Shown here piece by piece: positions 22,129-32,294 of a DNA stretch of 64,000 nucleotides (position 1 is its first letter; every line of letters begins with the position of its first letter). The position numbers were made by a program, and so were the translations under genes. This DNA is from Orientallactaga sibirica (lineage: Eukaryota; Chordata; Mammalia; Rodentia; Dipodidae): NCBI GenBank assembly GCA_036365145.1, contig JAEOAD010000032.1, forward strand, positions 959,501-1,023,500. The letters run 5' to 3'. The notes under the pieces were generated by a model, which searched no databases, was not told where the DNA came from, and was given only the letters and a program-made list of their open reading frames with translations.

Positions 22129-22400
22129 TAACAGACTGGAACAGGCAACCTAGACCAGGGAGGTGGGAGGAGCCCTGAAACAGGGGTTTGGCCTACTCAC
22201 ACCAGACCCCCACAACTACCCATACACTGTCTGCAGGCAATCCAGATGGGGGAGGTGGGAGGAGCCCTGAAGCAGGGGTCTGGCCTACTTTTTTGAATAA
22301 TGGCTCACTCCAGACCTCTGTGAGCCCACACACTGTTCACAGGAAGAACTCAGATGGGTGGGGAGGTGGGAGGAGCCTGGGCCAAGCTGACTTTCCTAGT
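22129..22400 (+). repeat. GC-rich tandem repeat, about 100-bp unit
   Basis: Two full units (about 22141-22233 and 22234-22337) and a partial third share CAGGCAA..., GGGAGGTGGGAGGAGCCCTGA, CTGGCCTACT and CACACTGT. Base composition is unlike its neighbours. It abuts the truncated L1 ORF2. It could be L1 5' UTR monomers joined by deletion or inversion, or an unrelated minisatellite. Confidence 0.7.
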
Positions 22401-22530
22401 TCTGGAATTACATATATATGCCACTACGTGGCCAGCTGAAAATGATGTGGTAATCCTACATCAACCTACTGTGGTTTGGAATTACAGGCATATATTACCA
22501 TGCCTGACACCCCTAGTTTCTTTAAATTTT
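22401..22530 (-). mobile_element. B1-like fragments
   Basis: Two short antisense segments resembling the B1 end (GGAATTACATATATATGCCAC; GGAATTACAGGCATATATTACC). Confidence 0.45.
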
Positions 22531-22780
22531 TTCATATTTATTTGAAATATATAGATAGATGATTGATAGAGAAAGAGGAGAGAAGGAGGGAAAGAGGGAG
22601 GGATATCGAATGGGCATGCCAGGGATGGAGAGATGGCTTAGTGGTTAAACACTTGCCTGTGAAGCCTAAGGACCCTGGTTTGAAGTTCAATTCTCCAGTA
22701 CTCACATAAGCCAGATGCACAAGGTGGTGCATGCATCTGGAGTTTGTTTGCAGTGGCTGGAGGCCCTGGTGTGCCCATTT

Positions 22781-22819
<39 letters not shown>

Positions 22820-23041
22820 GCCTCTTTCTCTCTTTGTCTGTAGCTCTCAAATAAATAAATAAAAATAAAATAAATAAAATAAAAAAGAATGGACAGGCCA
22901 GGTCCTCCTGCCATTGAAAACAAACTCTAGATGCATACTCTGCTTTGTATATCTGCCTTTATGTGGGTACTAGGTAATGGAACTTGAGCCATTAGGCTTT
23001 TCAAGGAAGCTCTCTAAACATCTCAACAATCTCTCCAGCCC
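22531..23041 (-). mobile_element. Old tRNA-derived SINE split by a younger copy
   Basis: The antisense SINE's tail and GA tract lie at 22531-22623, and its body and head resume at 22888-23041 (ending ACAATCTCTCCAGCCCC). A younger sense copy separates the halves. Confidence 0.85.
22624..22887 (+). mobile_element. tRNA-derived SINE inserted in an older copy
   Basis: Full-length sense copy with a long (CT)n tract (22782-22820). Its 15-bp target-site duplication, with two mismatches, is made from the host SINE: AATGGGCATGCCAGG (22609-22623) and AATGGACAGGCCAGG (22888-22902). Confidence 0.95.
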
Positions 23042-23335
23042 CCAAATTAAAATTTTCACAAAGATTAAAACAGCTTAACTAATTGCAGTGAGGACAAAAT
23101 CATTGAGTAAAATCTTTATACAGACTCAATTCAGCAGAAGAGTATATTTGTGCAAAGAAGGGTTCATGAATTGGGCAGCACACAGAACCCAAAGCAATAC
23201 AGAGAATTCTGCCTTGGCAGTGTGAGTAGTGAGAGAGCTTTGATAAGCTTCATCTGTAAACCAAGTAAGGAGACCATCTCATCAAGAATAGCTAAGTGCT
23301 TGCTTTATTTGAATGTGGTTCCCAGTTAGAAATTG

Positions 23336-24200
23336 TATTAGTTGGGGTTATCTAGAGGAACAGAACCAACAGAAAAATTGGTAATAAAAGGGGATGTAGG
23401 GCTGGAGAGATGGCTTAGTGGTTAAGGTGCTGGCCTGCACTCAAAGGACCCAGGTTCGATTCTCCAGGACCCACATAAGCCAGATACACAAGGTGGCACA
23501 TGCATCTGATACATCTGGAATTTGTTTGCAGCAGCTGAAAGCCCTGGTGTGCCCATTCTCTCTCTTTTTCTCTCTCCCTATTTCTCACACACTCTCTCTT
23601 GAATAAATAAAATAAAATACATTTTAAAAAGCTATTTATTGGATTGGCCTATGACATTCCAACAATCAGTGTTTAGGGGCTTGAGCACCTAGAAATCTAG
23701 TAGCTGCTCAGTCCATGGGTTGGATGCCTCAGCAGTTTCAATGCAGCACTGAAGACCTGGAGGATGCCTTAAAAGTCCCTGGTCTTCAGTCAACTTTTGA
23801 AAGCTGATGAAATGACCTTAGTGCCAGCAAAGGATAGCTTAAAAAGGTAGAAGCATGAGCGAATGAATAGGAGGAAGACCAGGCACAATGCATTCACCAG
23901 TGAATAGCAGAGGCTGTGTCCTCTCAGAACGTCCATACGTATAGCTCACCACCAGGAAGGCCACCCACTCTCGAGAAAGGATTTCCTCCTTCAGTTAATT
24001 CCTCCTGGAACCAAGAGGAATGTCTCTGGATTCCCAAGCTCATCAAGTTGACAACAGAATTTAGCTGTCACAGAAGTCAGTTGGCAGATTCTGATTGGTT
24101 AAGTTTTAGCTGAATTTCCCAGTTCACATTGGGATTCAATTTTCTCACCATAGGATCCTGGAGCTACCTAAGCCTAATGGACACTCAAGTGAATTGATTT
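23336..24200 (+). mobile_element. Degenerate LTR-like repeat (uncertain)
   Basis: Begins TTAGTTGGGGTTATCTAGAGG, resembling an opening seen in mammalian LTR-type repeats, and resumes after the SINE with TTATTGGATTGGCCTATGAC. I cannot name it, and the right boundary is approximate. 23042-23335 is unassigned. Confidence 0.35.
23399..23630 (+). mobile_element. tRNA-derived SINE
   Basis: Sense copy with a good head, GGGCTGGAGAGATGGCTTAG, and B-box CAGGTTCGATTCTCC. A 9-bp internal repeat (CATCTGATACATCTGG) is private to this copy. Confidence 0.93.
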
Positions 24201-24251
24201 TGGATGCCTCTTTACTTAACACTTGGCCAATAAGATCAAGAATGTATTGCT

Positions 24252-24420
24252 CGGCCTGCAGAGATGGCTTCACAGTTAAGACATTTGCCTGTAAAGCCTA
24301 ATGACCCAGGTTTGACTCCCCAGTACCCACATAAGTGTGGTACATATGTCTGGAGTTCATCTGCAGTTGCTAGAGGTTCTGGCACACCCATTCATTTTTC
24401 TCTCTGCCTTTTTATCTTGC

Positions 24421-24454
<34 letters not shown>
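24252..24454 (+). mobile_element. tRNA-derived SINE
   Basis: Sense copy with part of the central block deleted and a long (AAAT)n tail (24424-24457). Target-site duplication of 11 bp with one mismatch: AATGTATTGCT (24241-24251) and AAAGTATTGCT (24455-24465). Confidence 0.9.
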
Positions 24455-24456
<2 letters not shown>

Positions 24457-24679
24457 AGTATTGCTAATCACTCAGCAGTGCCTTGTTCTCAGAAAACAAT
24501 GCTAAAACTTCTTATGCTCTCCCTTCAGCAAATATTCTCTGAACTCAGAGCAATCACTTACCCCGTTACACCACACCAGTGTATCCCATGAAGCTGTGCG
24601 CGTCAGAACTGTTTGTTCTTGTGGATTTGATGCATCTTCCTGGGGCATGTTGATTTAGAATATCTACTCTTTTTTCCAT

Positions 24680-24775
24680 ATGTTGTAATTTTTAATTGAT
24701 ATAAATTTAGATAAATAAAAGATACCCATTTAAGCATACATCTCAATGTGCTACTTTAAACACATAGTTACTGTT
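24680..24775 (-). mobile_element. Old L1 3'-region fragment
   Basis: AT-rich segment (AATTGATATAAATTTAGATA, CATTTAAGCATACATCTC) resembling the 3' region of old mammalian L1s. It probably belongs with 25975-27440. 24466-24679 is unassigned. Confidence 0.45.
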
Positions 24776-25097
24776 CTCATAACTGACCAAATACCTGAGA
24801 GAAGCAGATTTGGGAAGAAGGATTTATTCTGGCTGAGGGTTTAAAAGAGCGCAGTCCATTGTGGTGGGAAAGGCATGGTGGTATCTTACAACTTGGTGAA
24901 CTCACAGTGTAGAGATAGGGCCAGAAGTGGGACAAGCAATATCTGTAAGGTCCATGTCTCAGAACACAATTTTCTGCAGCACTGCACACCTTATATAGGT
25001 TCCACAATCTCCCGAGATACCACCACCATCTGGGAAACTAGTGTTCAAACACACAAGCTTGTGGGGGTGGGCAGTGTGCATTCAACCCATCACAGAA
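24768..25097 (+). mobile_element. Unnamed interspersed repeat, copy 1
   Basis: Member of a family with five copies here: a start near CTCATAACTGACCAAATACC, GATTTATTCTGGCTGAGGG, GCAGTCCATTGTGGTGGG and an end near CATTCAACCCATCACAG. I cannot assign it to a named class. 25098-25259 is not confidently assigned. Confidence 0.55.
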
Positions 25098-25261
25098 CAC
25101 ATCTCATAACCCCAGGTGGACCACTGCAAGTTTCCCCGTTTCTTACCCTTGCCGTTTTCTCTGTGCAGCTGTTACATGCATCATCACAGTCTTTCTTATT
25201 TCCAAATGTCACAGTATGGGAACCCTGCAGTATGAACTCCTCTGTTCCTTTACTATAATAC

Positions 25262-25390
25262 TGCTTTCATGCATAGCAGTCCCCTTATCCAAGGTTTTGC
25301 CTTCCAGTTTCCATGGCCTAAAGGCAAATATAAATCTAAAAATATTAGGTGGAAAACTTCAGAAATAAAGAGAGACCACATTCATACAGT
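25262..25390 (+). mobile_element. Tigger-like DNA transposon fossil
   Basis: AGCAGTCCCCTTATCCAAGG followed by GGTGGAAAACTTCAGAAATAA resembles a small non-autonomous TcMar-Tigger element. Only one end is clear. Confidence 0.5.
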
Positions 25391-25417
25391 TTTTATGTCA
25401 GCATAGTTTAGACCTTT

Positions 25418-25775
25418 CACTGTCTCGATAAAATACCTGACATAAATAAGGAAGGATTTATTTTGGCTCAGTGTTTCAGAAGTGTCAGTCCTTGGCTCAG
25501 TGGGTTTAATCAGCTTTGGGCTTGAGATTAGCTGAACATCAAGGGGGCAGGAGCATGCACAGAGGAGTTTGCTCATCCAATGGTTGACAGGAAGCAAAGA
25601 GGCAAGACCGGAGCCAGGGACCAGGTAGAATGTGAATACACAGCCCCTACCTTCCTTCTTCAAGCTATGCCTCTTCTCCTCAAGTTTCCACCACACCCCA
25701 AAAGAGCACCACAATTTGTGGACCCAGTTTTCAGCATATAGGCAGGCCTGTGGAGGCTGTTTCATAATGAAACTA
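25418..25775 (+). mobile_element. Unnamed interspersed repeat, copy 2
   Basis: Starts AAAATACCTGACATAAATAA and includes GGATTTATTTTGGCTCAGTG; the right end is near ATAATGAAACTATAAC. The 127-aa antisense frame (25382-25765) is a repeat artefact. Confidence 0.5.
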
Positions 25776-25974
25776 TAACAACTATGTTAGTATAATGGTT
25801 CTATTTTGTTGGTAGCTATTATTGTTAAGATCTTACGGTAAGTAATTGATAACTTAAGGGTTTAGGAATACACATTGTATAGCTAGAGCTTGCTAAAATC
25901 TATGTCATCAGGCTTGACTGCAGGTCCTGGGACATATCTGCAAGGGATAAGTGAAGACTGCTCTTTTGTCATTT

Positions 25975-26304
25975 CTGTTATTGCTAAGTTTAATTCCATT
26001 GTATTATCATGTTATATGGCTTTTAAATTGTTTCTACTAATCATGAACATGGGAGTTGATTTCAGCACTGAAAACACCTTTTTATAGGTCTTTTTGCAAA
26101 CATGTTTTCATATTTCCTGGAAAAATTCCTACGATTGGCAATGCTGGATTGGGTTGTAAACATATATCAAACTTCATAAGAAACCACCACTGTTTGACAA
26201 AATATTTGTGCCATTTTGTATTCCAACCACTGATGCATGAGTATATCACTTTCTTGACATCTTTGTTGATACTGATTGTTAGTCATCACTATTGTAGTGG
26301 GTGG
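25975..26304 (-). mobile_element. Old L1 ORF2/3' fragment
   Basis: Antisense match to the 3' part of old mammalian L1 elements: GTTTAATTCCATTGTATTATC, CATATTTCCTGGAAAAATTCC, GGCAATGCTGGATTGGGTTG and CACTATTGTAGTGGGTGG. It stops abruptly at about 26304 and resumes near 26880. 25776-25974 is unassigned. Confidence 0.75.
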
Positions 26305-26880
26305 AGGAGAGCCGCTCTTTGTCCTATTTAATATTTCCGGGAACACCTTCCCGTGTGCCCTTGGATCGCCTTGTCTGTGAGGTTGGTGTTATACACAAAT
26401 TCCTTTGAACTGAACTAGTCCATACTGCAGGGGGCATCAGTAGACTCTAAGACTCTGGAAGTAAACACTTCCAAGCGCAGGAAGCTCCTGAAACTTACAA
26501 CATTCACAAGGCTTTTCCTAACAGTTATATAAGGAATAAGGCCTGCTGATAAAAGATTCCTCAATCAGCTCATAATAAGGAAATGGAATAAAATTACATT
26601 AAATATATATAAGTGATGCAGTGAGCTACACTTATGCAGCCTCCCTGTGCAGAGGTGGGCTTCTCCATGATGCAATTGCCTTTGAGTCAGCCATGCTCCT
26701 CTAGGCAACCCTTTACTCATACTCCTGTAAGCAATCTCAATGAACTCATTGGTTCAGTAAGCTACACATGGGTGGAAGCTTTCCTTTGGTCTATGAGGCG
26801 GGGCTTTCCCTGGGGTGAATAGACACTTGTTCTTTTCACCCAAGGAAAAGTGAATACAATGAGTGCATTTCAGGTTTCCT
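26305..26880. mobile_element. Unidentified insertion of about 570 bp inside L1
   Basis: Its flanks are adjacent segments in a continuous L1, so this block was inserted later or replaced L1 sequence. It contains TATATAAGGAATAAGG (26524-26539), loosely like an LTR promoter, and CpG-containing stretches near 26340-26370. The termini and family are unclear. Confidence 0.4.
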
Positions 26881-27440
26881 TGTTTTCACTGGCATTTGCA
26901 TATTTTGGTCTGTGTTAGGTACACAAACATATCTCATGAATATACACATGATTTGGAGGTAATGACACACATGTTTCCAATGTTTGCATAGAGAATGTTT
27001 TCACCAACTGTATGGTTTATCATTCTGCTTTATTAACAGTGTTTTTTGAAGAATATTTACTTTTTAAAAATTATTCATTTATTTATTTGTGAGAGAGAGG
27101 GAGAAGAAGAGGTAAATAGACAAAGAGAAAGAGAGAGAGAGGAGAGAGAGAGAATGGAGTGCCAGGGCTTCCAGCCACCGCAAACAAACTTTGTATGCAT
27201 GTGCCTCCTTGTGCATCTGGCTAACGTGGGTTCTGGGGAATTGAATCTGGGTCCTTTGGCTTTGCAAGCAAGTTCCTTAACTGCTAAGCCATCTCTCCAG
27301 CACTGTTATCTCAACTTTTAATTGTGGCAGTGGTATTTATTTCTTTCTGATGAATTCTTTAGGATTTTATACCCAAAGCACCAGCTGCCTATGTCCTTTC
27401 TAGTCTGCATTTCTTTGTCCTTTTAGCAACATATTCCTGA
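26881..27440 (-). mobile_element. Old L1 fragment, continuation
   Basis: Resumes with CATTTGCATATTTTGGTC, GTTTGCATAGAGAATGTTTTC and, beyond the SINE, TTTTAATTGTGGCAGTGG. The order is that expected after 25975-26304. The SINE at 27060-27302 interrupts it. Confidence 0.65.
27060..27302 (-). mobile_element. tRNA-derived SINE
   Basis: Antisense full-length copy: ATTTATTTATTTG tail complement, GA-rich tract 27089-27152, GGCTTCCAGCCACCGC, head complement CTAAGCCATCTCTCCAGCA. The overlapping 62- and 91-aa frames are SINE artefacts. Confidence 0.93.
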
Positions 27441-27544
27441 TGGTAGGTTATAGAAATTTAAAGGAGAAAATATTTTCTGAAGAGTTGCTACTTCCCATTT
27501 CTGGTTGCCTCTCACCATAAGCCACTGGTGGATGTTGTCAACTT

Positions 27545-27880
27545 TAGCCATTACCTGCTGGTGATTTGGACAAACCCCACTAGAAGCAGTTTATGGGAGG
27601 CAAGGGTTTATTTTGGCTTATAGTTTTGAGGGGAAGTTTCGTCATGGTGGGGAAAGCATGGCAGAGCAAGCAGCCAGGAACTCACATCTTGTCACAATAG
27701 CAGGAAGGAAATTGACTAAGTGAGCTCCCTCCAAACACCCAGTGAGCTGAACTGATAAACTCTAAGGTCTGCCTGCAGTGGCACACCTCTTCCAGCAAGG
27801 CTGTACCTCGCAGACTCCACCAGCTAGGGACAAAGCATTCAAAACACAGGAGGCAATGGAAGCACCACAGGCACCAACTT
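27545..27880 (+). mobile_element. Unnamed interspersed repeat, copy 3
   Basis: ACCCCACTAGAAGCAGTTTATG, GGGTTTATTTTGGCTTATAG, GTCATGGTGGGGAAAGCATG, then CACCAGCTAGGGACAAAGC. Confidence 0.55.
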
Positions 27881-28714
27881 GCCTATTTGTCACCTTTTCC
27901 TCCTGGAAGCTGTCACTGCCACATTGAATGGATCATCTTTTGAATAGTCATGGTAGTGTCACAAACTAAAGGTCTCACTCGGGGCCTGCTGAGCAAGAGG
28001 GAACCTTCCCAGTTGGATGCCAAAGAAAACACAATAGAAGGATTTGGCAAGTGGCTGCAAGTTTGTGTAAACAGTGATTTCTTCCAGCCAGCTCTGAAAA
28101 CTTCCTTCAAGTGTTGGTTTTTCATTGCAGCTCACAGCCAGTTTCTCCCTCAAGAATGACTGCCTGATATCCAAGGAACTATATGAAAAAGAGTGATCCT
28201 GGCTCAGCTAAGGTCAGAAGAAATGAAACAATGCAATCACAGTGGAGACACTTTCTACTTCCTTATCACCTTGTTTTTGTATATGGCTCTGTTAGCTTCC
28301 ATGCTGTGCAAACTTAATCATTAGTTCCTTGAAGATTTCTGGAACTGCTTCAAATTTAATTGAGCAAAAAGCTTTCATCCAATATTGTCATATCAAGGCA
28401 GAGGAATAAATGAAGAATATAATGGAAAGAAAGAAAAATAGAAGCAAGAGAAGGAAAATAGAAAGTGAATTGGTGAAAGCCAACAGAGATGAAAGGGAAA
28501 GACAAAACATATTCTAAAATCATGTAAAACAGGTAGTTTATTATTTTCATTCCTTTGCAAAACCTATAAAACACGTTAGATCAAATGAGTCTTCTTGTTT
28601 TTAGGTAGGTTATAAGTTAAAAAATTATCATTTGAGATGAAAAGTATGAGATCTCCTTCCTGTACTGAAATGAATACAATGTACTGCTTTTCAGCCTCTT
28701 TGGCATTATCACAG
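27881..28714. other. Single-copy DNA, no gene recognised
   Basis: Overlapping frames of 69-72 aa on both strands at 27913-28174 and 28356-28574 show no recognisable family. A purine-rich stretch lies at 28400-28505. Confidence 0.4.
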
Positions 28715-29055
28715 TTACTTTCTCATTGCTGGGACTGAACATCTGACCAGAAGCAGCTTATGGAAGGAAAAGGTTGATACCCCACAGTAGTTTCCAGTGG
28801 AAATTTCATCATGGTGGGGAAAACACAGCAGGAATAGACAGCTGGGCATCACATCTTGTCACATCAGCGAGGAGGAAGCATCAATAGTGACCAGGCTCTG
28901 AATACCTACTGGGCTGGAATAATGAACCTCCTGGCTCACCTCTAGTGATACACCTCCACCTGCAAGGCTCCACCTTCCAAAGTCTCCACCAGCTGGGGCT
29001 GAAGTAAGGCTAAATCAAAACACATGAGATTATGGAGGACATTTTATACTCAAAC
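28715..29055 (+). mobile_element. Unnamed interspersed repeat, copy 4
   Basis: The most complete copy: TTACTTTCTCATTGCTGGG, CCAGAAGCAGCTTATGG, TTTCATCATGGTGGGG, CTCCACCAGCTGGGGCTG, GAGATTATGGAGGACATTTT and an end near CAGATCACAG. Confidence 0.6.
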
Positions 29056-29068
29056 CAGATCACAGATA

Positions 29069-29236
29069 TTTATTCTATCTATAATTAGTCAATCAATCTA
29101 TTTATCTAATATCTTTATGGCTATCAATATCTATCATCCTTCTATCATCATCTACTTATCTATCATCTATCTTATTTATCTATCCATCTATATCTATTCA
29201 TCTATATCTGTCTATAAATCTATCTACCTATCTGAT
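29069..29236 (+). repeat. Imperfect (CTAT)n tetranucleotide tract
   Basis: Interrupted CTAT/ATCT array with many point changes. It yields a Tyr/Ile/Ser-rich 105-aa frame with no biological meaning. Confidence 0.95.
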
Positions 29237-29280
29237 TTTTGTCATCTACCTTGTATAGTTTATCTTTACAGAGTAATTTT

Positions 29281-29652
29281 TGGGGTCCCTCATAGGGCCA
29301 GCCCAGGAGGGATGGCAGGGTCTCTGCCGAGTTGGGGGTGAGAGGTGCGGAGTCATGACACAGACTCTGGGTGTTGGTGGATGCAGGCAGAGGGCGAGTT
29401 GCTGCAAACTCTTTTATTCAAGGAAGTGTAGGGGGTTTTAAGGGGTTTGGCTGGCCAATCATTGTATGGGGTGGTCCCCTTCTTGTGACCAATGACAGCC
29501 TGTCTCCAGGCAGATAATCTCATAGCAGGCTTCTTGTGAGCATGGGACTGTAGCTGTTGTCACACCAGGCCTGTGCCATGTCCTCAGAAGCCACTTCCTG
29601 GTTTCTTCTGGCATGCAGTCTGGCTAGGGCCTGACCTGCATTGTGCCATATG
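29281..29652 (-). mobile_element. 3' LTR of an endogenous retrovirus
   Basis: Reverse complement matches the complete LTR at 60630-61012, including the AATAAA-bearing R region (reverse of TTTTATTCAAGG at 29412) and the GATTGGCCAGCCAAA CCAAT-box area. The terminal TG at the inner end has mutated to CA on the minus strand. Confidence 0.88.
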
Positions 29653-30311
29653 TATTCTCCTTTTTGTTTTTATTATTGCCAAACTTGGGAGGCATGGTTC
29701 TTTGCCAAGCCATTGTTGACCCCATGCTCCAAGGGATCATCACATGCGACGGTGCCTGTCTTAGGTTGCCCCATCTCATGGGTTCTTACCTGTCATTGAC
29801 TACCCTCCATCCTGGTAAGAAAACCAGAGGGGTGTGGCTGTTGCCTAGGAGGCATGGGAGGGCTAAGTGGTGGTGGCTCTGTGGTGTGCAAATGGTCCCA
29901 GTGAGCGAGAATCAACTATAGAACCTGAAAAAGACTGGGGTAGGACAGGTTGTTGGGTGACTGTTGTGAGCTCACCTTTAGCGTCATAATTAGTAGCATT
30001 GAATGTCCTTAATGGTAGCAGACCAATGCAATCAAAGGAGTTGCAACAGAATTTATGGCTTGTTGGAGGGTAGCATTACCATAAGAGGCATTAATAAGCA
30101 AAAAAGGCAAAGGTGTGGCTAAGGAGAAGTACGCGCTTCAAGGGAGAGGAATACAGTGAAATAGAGTGGCTAAAATAAAGCCTAGGAAAAGCATGGAAAT
30201 CTAGGCCCACTGCACCAAACAAATATGGCCTAAGAAAAAATGCCCAAAATGGTTTCTGGGAAGTGGTAGTAGGGAGAAAAGGAGATAAAAGGAGAAAAAG
30301 GGGGAATAAGT
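29653..30311 (-). mobile_element. ERV region between pol and the 3' LTR, no env
   Basis: The first part (29653-29850) matches 60449-60629, ending in the purine-rich tract just before the LTR (reverse of TCTCCTTTTTGTTTTTATTA). No envelope-like frame is visible, so the element is either env-less, as in IAP- or MusD-type families, or has lost env. Confidence 0.7.
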
Positions 30312-31200
30312 TTACAGTCCCGTATCTGGACTGAGGGGTTTGGCATCATCCTCTTCCTCAAGGTTGACCCCTGAGTCAGTGGCTGGATGGATGTTTCTGG
30401 CAGGGATCCAGATAGGGATCTGTGAAGTTTCTGGAAAGACACAAGCATACCCTCGGCCCTGTGTTAAAAGAGGGTGGGGTCCTTTCCAGATATTAATAAG
30501 AGGATCCTTCCAGTGGACTAAGGGCATTGTGGTTGGTTGGTTGGGATCTCCAATGTTTGTAGGCTGGGGAGAATCCTGCCTGGTCAAAAGTGAGAAAATT
30601 GAGGGTGAAGAGAGCTTCCACTGGGGCCAAGTGGTGATCCTTGGGTGACATAGTGGACTTTTGTTTTATAATTAGTTCCTTTAGGGTCTGGTTAGTTCTA
30701 TCCACTGTGGCTTTGTGGGTTCTTGTGGGTTGTAGAGGATCCCAAGGGAGTGTTTGATTCCCCAAGATTCCATGAAGGATGTGAATTGGGCAGATGTGTA
30801 TGCAGGGCCATTATCAGTTTTAATTGACCAGGGCATGCCAATGACCAACATAGCGGTTTTTGTCACCTTAATGACATGGGACACTTGTCCCCTGAGAGAG
30901 CAATAGCAAAAGTAAGCTTAGAGTAAGTGTCAACGATGACATGGACATATTTGAGGTTACCAAAGGAAGGTATGTGGATAACATCCATCTGCCAGATAGA
31001 ATTTGGAGTAAGGCCTCTAGGATTGACTCCTTGAGTCTGTAGGGGGCCCAAGTGGCCTGGGGGGGGGTGGCCCATGCCTTATAGGTACTGGTTAAATGTT
31101 TGCATTGGCTAAGTGAGAGCTCGGGGTATAGTGTTCTTAGGTTAGTGGGGGATAGATGGAATCTTTGATGTAAATATTCAGCTTGTTCTAAAGGTGGCAA
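30312..31200 (-). pseudogene. Retroviral integrase remnant (class II ERV)
   Basis: Integrase is recognisable in several minus-strand frames. An N-terminal part lies at 31200-31040; catalytic core pieces include WQMDVIHIP (first Asp) and [11 protein letters not shown] at about 31000-30920, then IKTDNGPAYTS (second Asp) at about 30820. The third catalytic position, at 30700-30702, encodes Asp in ATVDRTNQTLKE where the family has Glu. The C-terminal domain with LVHWKDPLINIWKGPHP and GYACVFPE lies at 30530-30400. At least three frame changes separate these parts. The C-terminal pattern resembles betaretrovirus-like (class II) integrases. It is dead. Confidence 0.88.
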
Positions 31201-31292
31201 GGATGAGACAGCAATAAACTTGTCTACCTGCTAATTCCCATCAGCAATAAAGCCAGGCGGACCAGTGTGTGAGTGAACGTGCTGGCTGTTGG
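31201..31292 (-). pseudogene. End of retroviral RNase H region
   Basis: The minus strand shows HTGPPGFIADGN, a typical end of the RNase H domain, followed immediately by an in-frame TAG and then QVDKFIAVSS leading into integrase. The provirus is truncated beyond about 31292, where it meets a MaLR fragment. Confidence 0.7.
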
Positions 31293-31437
31293 TGATGTCT
31301 CTCTGCTTATGTCTATGGGGAGCCAACTTCTTCCATTGACAGTGTTTCCTTGGCATCTATAAGCCTGTAATAAACCCCTTCCTACCATAAACTGTATCTG
31401 GTTGGATATTTGTACCAGCAAAGAGGAGCTGACTACA
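31293..31437 (+). mobile_element. MaLR LTR 3' fragment
   Basis: The last about 145 bp of a MaLR LTR: GGGGAGCCAACTTCTTCC, AATAAACCCCTTCC and the terminal GAGCTGACTACA. It truncates the ERV at its 5' side. Confidence 0.75.
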
Positions 31438-31444
31438 ACGCTCA

Positions 31445-31680
31445 GGAATACCATCCACCTGTTTTTGAGACAGGGTCACTTCTTGTCCTGAAGCTTACCA
31501 ACTAGGGCAGACTGACTACCCACAGAGCTACAGGGGTCTTCTTGTCGTGGCTTCCTCAGTGATATGGTTACAAGTGTGTACAAGTGGCAGTTTATGTGAA
31601 TATTAGGGATCAAACTCAGGGCTTCATGGTTATAAGGCAAACACTTTGCAGGCTAAATGATCTTCTTAGCACTTCCTGCA
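31445..31680 (-). mobile_element. B4 SINE
   Basis: Antisense composite with TTTTTGAGACAGGGTCAC, GGGATCAAACTCAGGGCTTC and GGCAAACACTTTGCAGGC. Confidence 0.7.
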
Positions 31681-31765
31681 GTTTTAAGTGACATTTACTT
31701 TTCAAGAAATTTGTTATATTTTGTCAATAAAGATCTAATTAAAATAACAGTACTTGCTATGTATT

Positions 31766-31937
31766 TTTTTTTATTTTGTTTTGTGTTTTGTTTTCCTCAG
31801 GGTAGGTTCTCTTTCTAGCCCAGGCTGACCTGGAACTCACTCTGTAGTCCCAGGCTGGTCTTGAACTCACAGTGATCCTCTTACCTCTGACATCCTGAGT
31901 TCTGGGATTAAAGGTGTGTGTCACCACACCCAACTTT
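31766..31937 (-). mobile_element. B1 SINE
   Basis: Well-preserved antisense copy: TCTAGCCCAGGCTGACCTGG, AACTCACTCTGTAGTCCC, GGGATTAAAGGTGTGTGTC. Confidence 0.92.
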
Positions 31938-31985
31938 ATCATCTTAGTAATACTTTATCATCTGTAATAATGTTTATCCTCTTTA

Positions 31986-32106
31986 TATTTATTTATTTAT
32001 TTTTGAGACAAGTCCTCACTACATAGCCCAGGTGAGTCTTAAACTTATAATTCTGTCTGACTCTCAAGTGCTGGGATTATAGGCTTGTAATACCAAGCCT
32101 GGCTCT
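31986..32106 (-). mobile_element. B1 SINE, old
   Basis: Antisense: TTTTTGAGACAAGTCCTCAC, CTCAAGTGCTGGGATTATAG. 32107-32294 is AT-rich and unassigned. Confidence 0.8.
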
Positions 32107-32294
32107 TCCAGTATTTATATATATATTTTATATATTTTTTTCTATTTGTACTCTCTTTTTAAATGATGTGTCATTCTAGACATTTCTCAATTTTATTTTC
32201 CTTTTCTAAAAACCATGATTCTGTGACATTTTTTCCTGTTGCTTATCTGTTTTCTACTTTGTGAATTTATTTTATAACAATCACCAGTTACTCT

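Noticed and set aside
22141..22400. CRISPR-like direct repeats
   Set aside because: The unit is about 100 bp with no spacer structure and the genome is mammalian; it is a tandem repeat.
29024..29341. 105-aa Tyr/Ile/Ser-rich frame
   Set aside because: Derived from the imperfect (CTAT)n tract and the ERV LTR edge.
29653..30311. Possible env gene between integrase and the 3' LTR
   Set aside because: Only about 660 bp, no long frame and no envelope-like features visible; part is shared with the non-coding end of the 60-kb copy.
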